Shown here: positions 62,230 to 64,000 of the stretch, in pieces | Numbering within the stretch: position 1 is the stretch's first letter | Layout: every line of letters starts with the position of its first letter | NCBI GenBank assembly: GCA_002470825.1 | Contig: DKOR01000035.1 | Coordinates: forward strand, 226,233-290,232 | DNA: 64,000 bases | Origin: Thiotrichaceae bacterium UBA7357 | GTDB taxonomy: Bacteria; Pseudomonadota; Gammaproteobacteria; Eutrophobiales; Eutrophobiaceae | Direction of reading: 5' to 3' | The notes under the pieces: model-generated | Told to the model about the DNA's origin: nothing | Database searches by the model: none | What the model saw: only the letters and a program-made list of their open reading frames with translations | Position numbers and translations under genes: made by a program

Positions 62230-63903
62230 CTAGTCTAATGCAAACACGATTAATGCTGCGCCGCCTGGATTTCCAACAAATTTTGGAAATACGCCACCAG
62301 CAAAAGCTCCTGCTAATCCACCCCAACCCGATGGAACTGCAATATACTGCTTACCACCAGCTAGGTAGCTGATTGGTCCAGAACGGAGACCAGAACCTGT
62401 GTTGAACTTCCACAATTCCTCACCAGTATCAGCATCATAAGCCATGTAATCCCCTGTGGTATTACCATTGAATACGAGACCGCCGCCGGTTGTTAGAACA
62501 GAAGCCATTCCAGGATTATCACCATAATCAAGAGACCATTTGACTTTACCTGTGAATGGGTCGCGAGCATCTAGACGTGAGGTCGCACCTTGTGAACCTG
62601 GGACGGGAACGATTTCAAATTTTGCAACGCCCAATAGAAGCGCAGCAAAAGCAATCGTTTCTGGATCTTGTGGACCAGCTTTGACTGTATTACAAAATTC
62701 CCAACCATTAGAATACCAAAGTTTTGAGTTAGGATTATAAGCTGCATGTTGCCAACTACGAGCTCCCAACAATGATGGACAGAAAGTTATATCTTCTTCT
62801 GTATTTGGACGCAGTGGTTCAATTAATGCACCTGTCTTAGGATTAACACCTTTAACCCAGTTGACATTTTTAGCGAATTGCCAAACATTGGTAGGCTTCA
62901 TTGTTGCCTTATCAAGAACAGTAACAAAACCACCTTTATTCAAGTGAACAAGATGATCTTTGCCACCTTTTTCAATAGTCATGATTTCGTATGCTGAATC
63001 ATAATCCCAGCTATCATTTGGAATTTCCTGATGATGACCCGTTATCTTGCCTGTCTTTGCATCAATAGCAATAAGAGACGCGGTGTAAAGATTATCACCC
63101 AAACGAGCAGTATTATTAAAATCAGGTGCAGCATTACTGGTGCCCATATAGATAGTACCAGTCTTAGCATCATAAACCCCTGGTTGCCAAGAACCACCAC
63201 CACCAATTTTACCAGAGTCTCCAGGCCAGCTCTTAGGATCATCATTTATAGTATTGAGTTCCCAGACCTTCTCACCAGTTTTTGCATTAACTCCAAAAAT
63301 CAGACCTTGAAGAGGCTGATCACCACCTGTGTGACCACTATAAATGATGTCGCCAGCCAATTGCGGAGGAAAGGAAAAGTTACAACCTTGACAATTTTCG
63401 AAATCTGTCAGCTGAATTTCCCATTTCACTTCACCGCTTTTCTGATCTAAAGCAATAAAACGTCCGTCTAGTGAACCTAGATAGACCATACCATGACCTA
63501 CAGATACACCGCGCTGTTGAGCGGCCCAAAAAGTCTCTGCCGTTAGTGGGTGAAGCTCAGGCTTGTAATGCCATAGTGCTTGACCGGTTGCACCATCAAC
63601 TGCAAAAACATTGTTGTTTGCTGCAACATAGTAAAGGACTCCATCAAGAGCTATTGGAGTAGCTTGTAACCCCATTTGGATATCGCCTGGTTGGTGTATC
63701 CATGCTACCTTAAGGTCTTTTACGTTGTCTTTGTTGATCTGATTTAATGGACTATAACGCCAAGCGTTAGCATCTCGACCATAGTCAGCCCAATCACCGT
63801 GACCATGACCATCTGCATTTGCTGATAAAGAATAGCCACTGAGCATAGTTAATGCTCCAGCTATCAGTGCTACTTTTGAACTTTTAAAATTAAATATTTT
63901 CAC
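62230..63903 (-). CDS. PQQ-dependent alcohol dehydrogenase, XoxF-like with lanthanide-type Asp pair
   Basis: 557 residues, shorter than typical XoxF (about 600), with a signal peptide (ALIAGALTMLSGYSLSANA). Tryptophan-docking repeats of the propeller are clear (GATGQALWHY, QKSGEVKWEI, AKTGEKVWEL, FTGKVKWSLD, DTGEELWKF). The catalytic region reads NDSWDYDSAYE: the catalytic Asp and the Asp two residues later, the extra ligand of lanthanide-dependent enzymes, are both present. The metal-ligand Asn is in MGTSNAAP. Deviations: the adjacent Cys-Cys that stacks on PQQ is Phe-Trp (FWAAQQRG), and the ligand Glu aligns with Asp (TGGDQ). Start is GTG with AGGAGGAG upstream. Head of a four-gene operon with cytochrome and XoxJ-like genes. 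Confidence 0.85.
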   Translation of the reverse strand: MKIFNFKSSKVALIAGALTMLSGYSLSANADGHGHGDWADYGRDANAWRYSPLNQINKDNVKDLKVAWIHQPGDIQMGLQATPIALDGVLYYVAANNNVFAVDGATGQALWHYKPELHPLTAETFWAAQQRGVSVGHGMVYLGSLDGRFIALDQKSGEVKWEIQLTDFENCQGCNFSFPPQLAGDIIYSGHTGGDQPLQGLIFGVNAKTGEKVWELNTINDDPKSWPGDSGKIGGGGSWQPGVYDAKTGTIYMGTSNAAPDFNNTARLGDNLYTASLIAIDAKTGKITGHHQEIPNDSWDYDSAYEIMTIEKGGKDHLVHLNKGGFVTVLDKATMKPTNVWQFAKNVNWVKGVNPKTGALIEPLRPNTEEDITFCPSLLGARSWQHAAYNPNSKLWYSNGWEFCNTVKAGPQDPETIAFAALLLGVAKFEIVPVPGSQGATSRLDARDPFTGKVKWSLDYGDNPGMASVLTTGGGLVFNGNTTGDYMAYDADTGEELWKFNTGSGLRSGPISYLAGGKQYIAVPSGWGGLAGAFAGGVFPKFVGNPGGAALIVFALD

Positions 63904-64000
63904 AATCTCCTCCTATTATTGAAGATAGTTATAAAATTAAATTACATTTTAAATCCCCATCCAATCCAATATACGCGACATTATTTATATTTTTATTGTC
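63904..64000. promoter_or_regulatory. Upstream region of the PQQ-dehydrogenase operon (partial)
   Basis: The segment contains the AGGAGGAG ribosome-binding sequence just before the GTG start (63905-63916) and an AT-rich leader. The operon promoter is probably here or beyond the window; no hexamers are clear enough to name. Confidence 0.4.

Noticed and set aside
1..64000. tRNA, rRNA, CRISPR arrays, insertion sequences and prophage genes
   Set aside because: I looked through the intergenic regions for T-loop-like sequences, regularly spaced repeats, transposase or integrase motifs and found none. A tRNAscan and repeat search would be needed to be certain.

Overview
The window is a stretch of chromosome from an AT-rich gammaproteobacterium (GC by eye in the mid-30s percent). 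The bacterial housekeeping set points that way: divergent efp/epmB, ParC/ParE, long HrpA, XseB-IspA, Hsp15, AmpG, MazG and a Gram-negative porin. The metabolic content points to a methylotroph or other C1/alcohol oxidiser. It carries two PQQ-dependent dehydrogenases, one with a dedicated cytochrome c and periplasmic binding protein as in xoxFGJ loci. It also carries pqqBCDE, genes of the tetrahydromethanopterin/methanofuran type (MfnB, DUF447, DHPS-related, pterin carbinolamine dehydratase), and a nearly complete molybdenum-cofactor set with fdhD, as expected if formate is oxidised by a Mo/W formate dehydrogenase. No rRNA, tRNA, CRISPR array, insertion sequence or prophage was seen.

Layout. 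1-2.6 kb: 5' end of efp, epmB, an unknown gene and a TrmH-family methyltransferase. 2.9-6.2 kb: a three-gene unit (TIM-barrel isomerase-like protein, luciferase-like monooxygenase, Tat-targeted amidohydrolase) of unknown substrate. 6.4-8.9 kb: a secreted TPR protein and a PQQ-enzyme lipoprotein with altered active-site residues. 9-13.3 kb: parC, parE. 13.9-17.6 kb: xseB, ispA, folE2, mazG, HNH nuclease. 17.8-25.4 kb: small envelope proteins, an L,D-transpeptidase, an RND pump with its adaptor, and an unknown lipoprotein. 25.4-29.1 kb: moaB, hslR, MATE transporter, nitroreductase. 29.2-33.5 kb: MoxR/DUF58/transglutaminase trio. 33.5-42.1 kb: a decayed carboxymuconolactone-decarboxylase/Rieske-like gene, an antiporter, hrpA, a SelW-like protein, ampG.

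42.7-48.4 kb is the molybdenum-cofactor region: moaA-fdhD-mobA-mobB-moeA forward, moaD-moaE backward, moaC forward. 49-52.1 kb is a four-gene overlapping reverse operon for C1-carrier cofactors. 52.4-55.6 kb is the pqq operon; its first cistron is a recognisable pqqA relic with a stop at codon 7 and without the glutamate that becomes part of PQQ. 55.6-58.3 kb: folP, proline iminopeptidase, a SHOCT-domain protein. 58.6-59.9 kb: porin. 60.4-63.9 kb: the PQQ alcohol dehydrogenase operon, with a perfect 12-bp stem-loop between the dehydrogenase and its cytochrome.

Working model: periplasmic PQQ enzymes oxidise alcohols (possibly methanol) and pass electrons to cytochrome c. Formaldehyde would be handled by H4MPT/methanofuran-type cofactors and formate by a molybdoenzyme, whose cofactor pathway is encoded here. 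The most notable observations are the broken pqqA in front of otherwise intact pqqBCDE, the two non-canonical PQQ-dehydrogenase active sites, the intercistronic stem-loop, and the newly recognised pseudogene at 33.5-33.8 kb.
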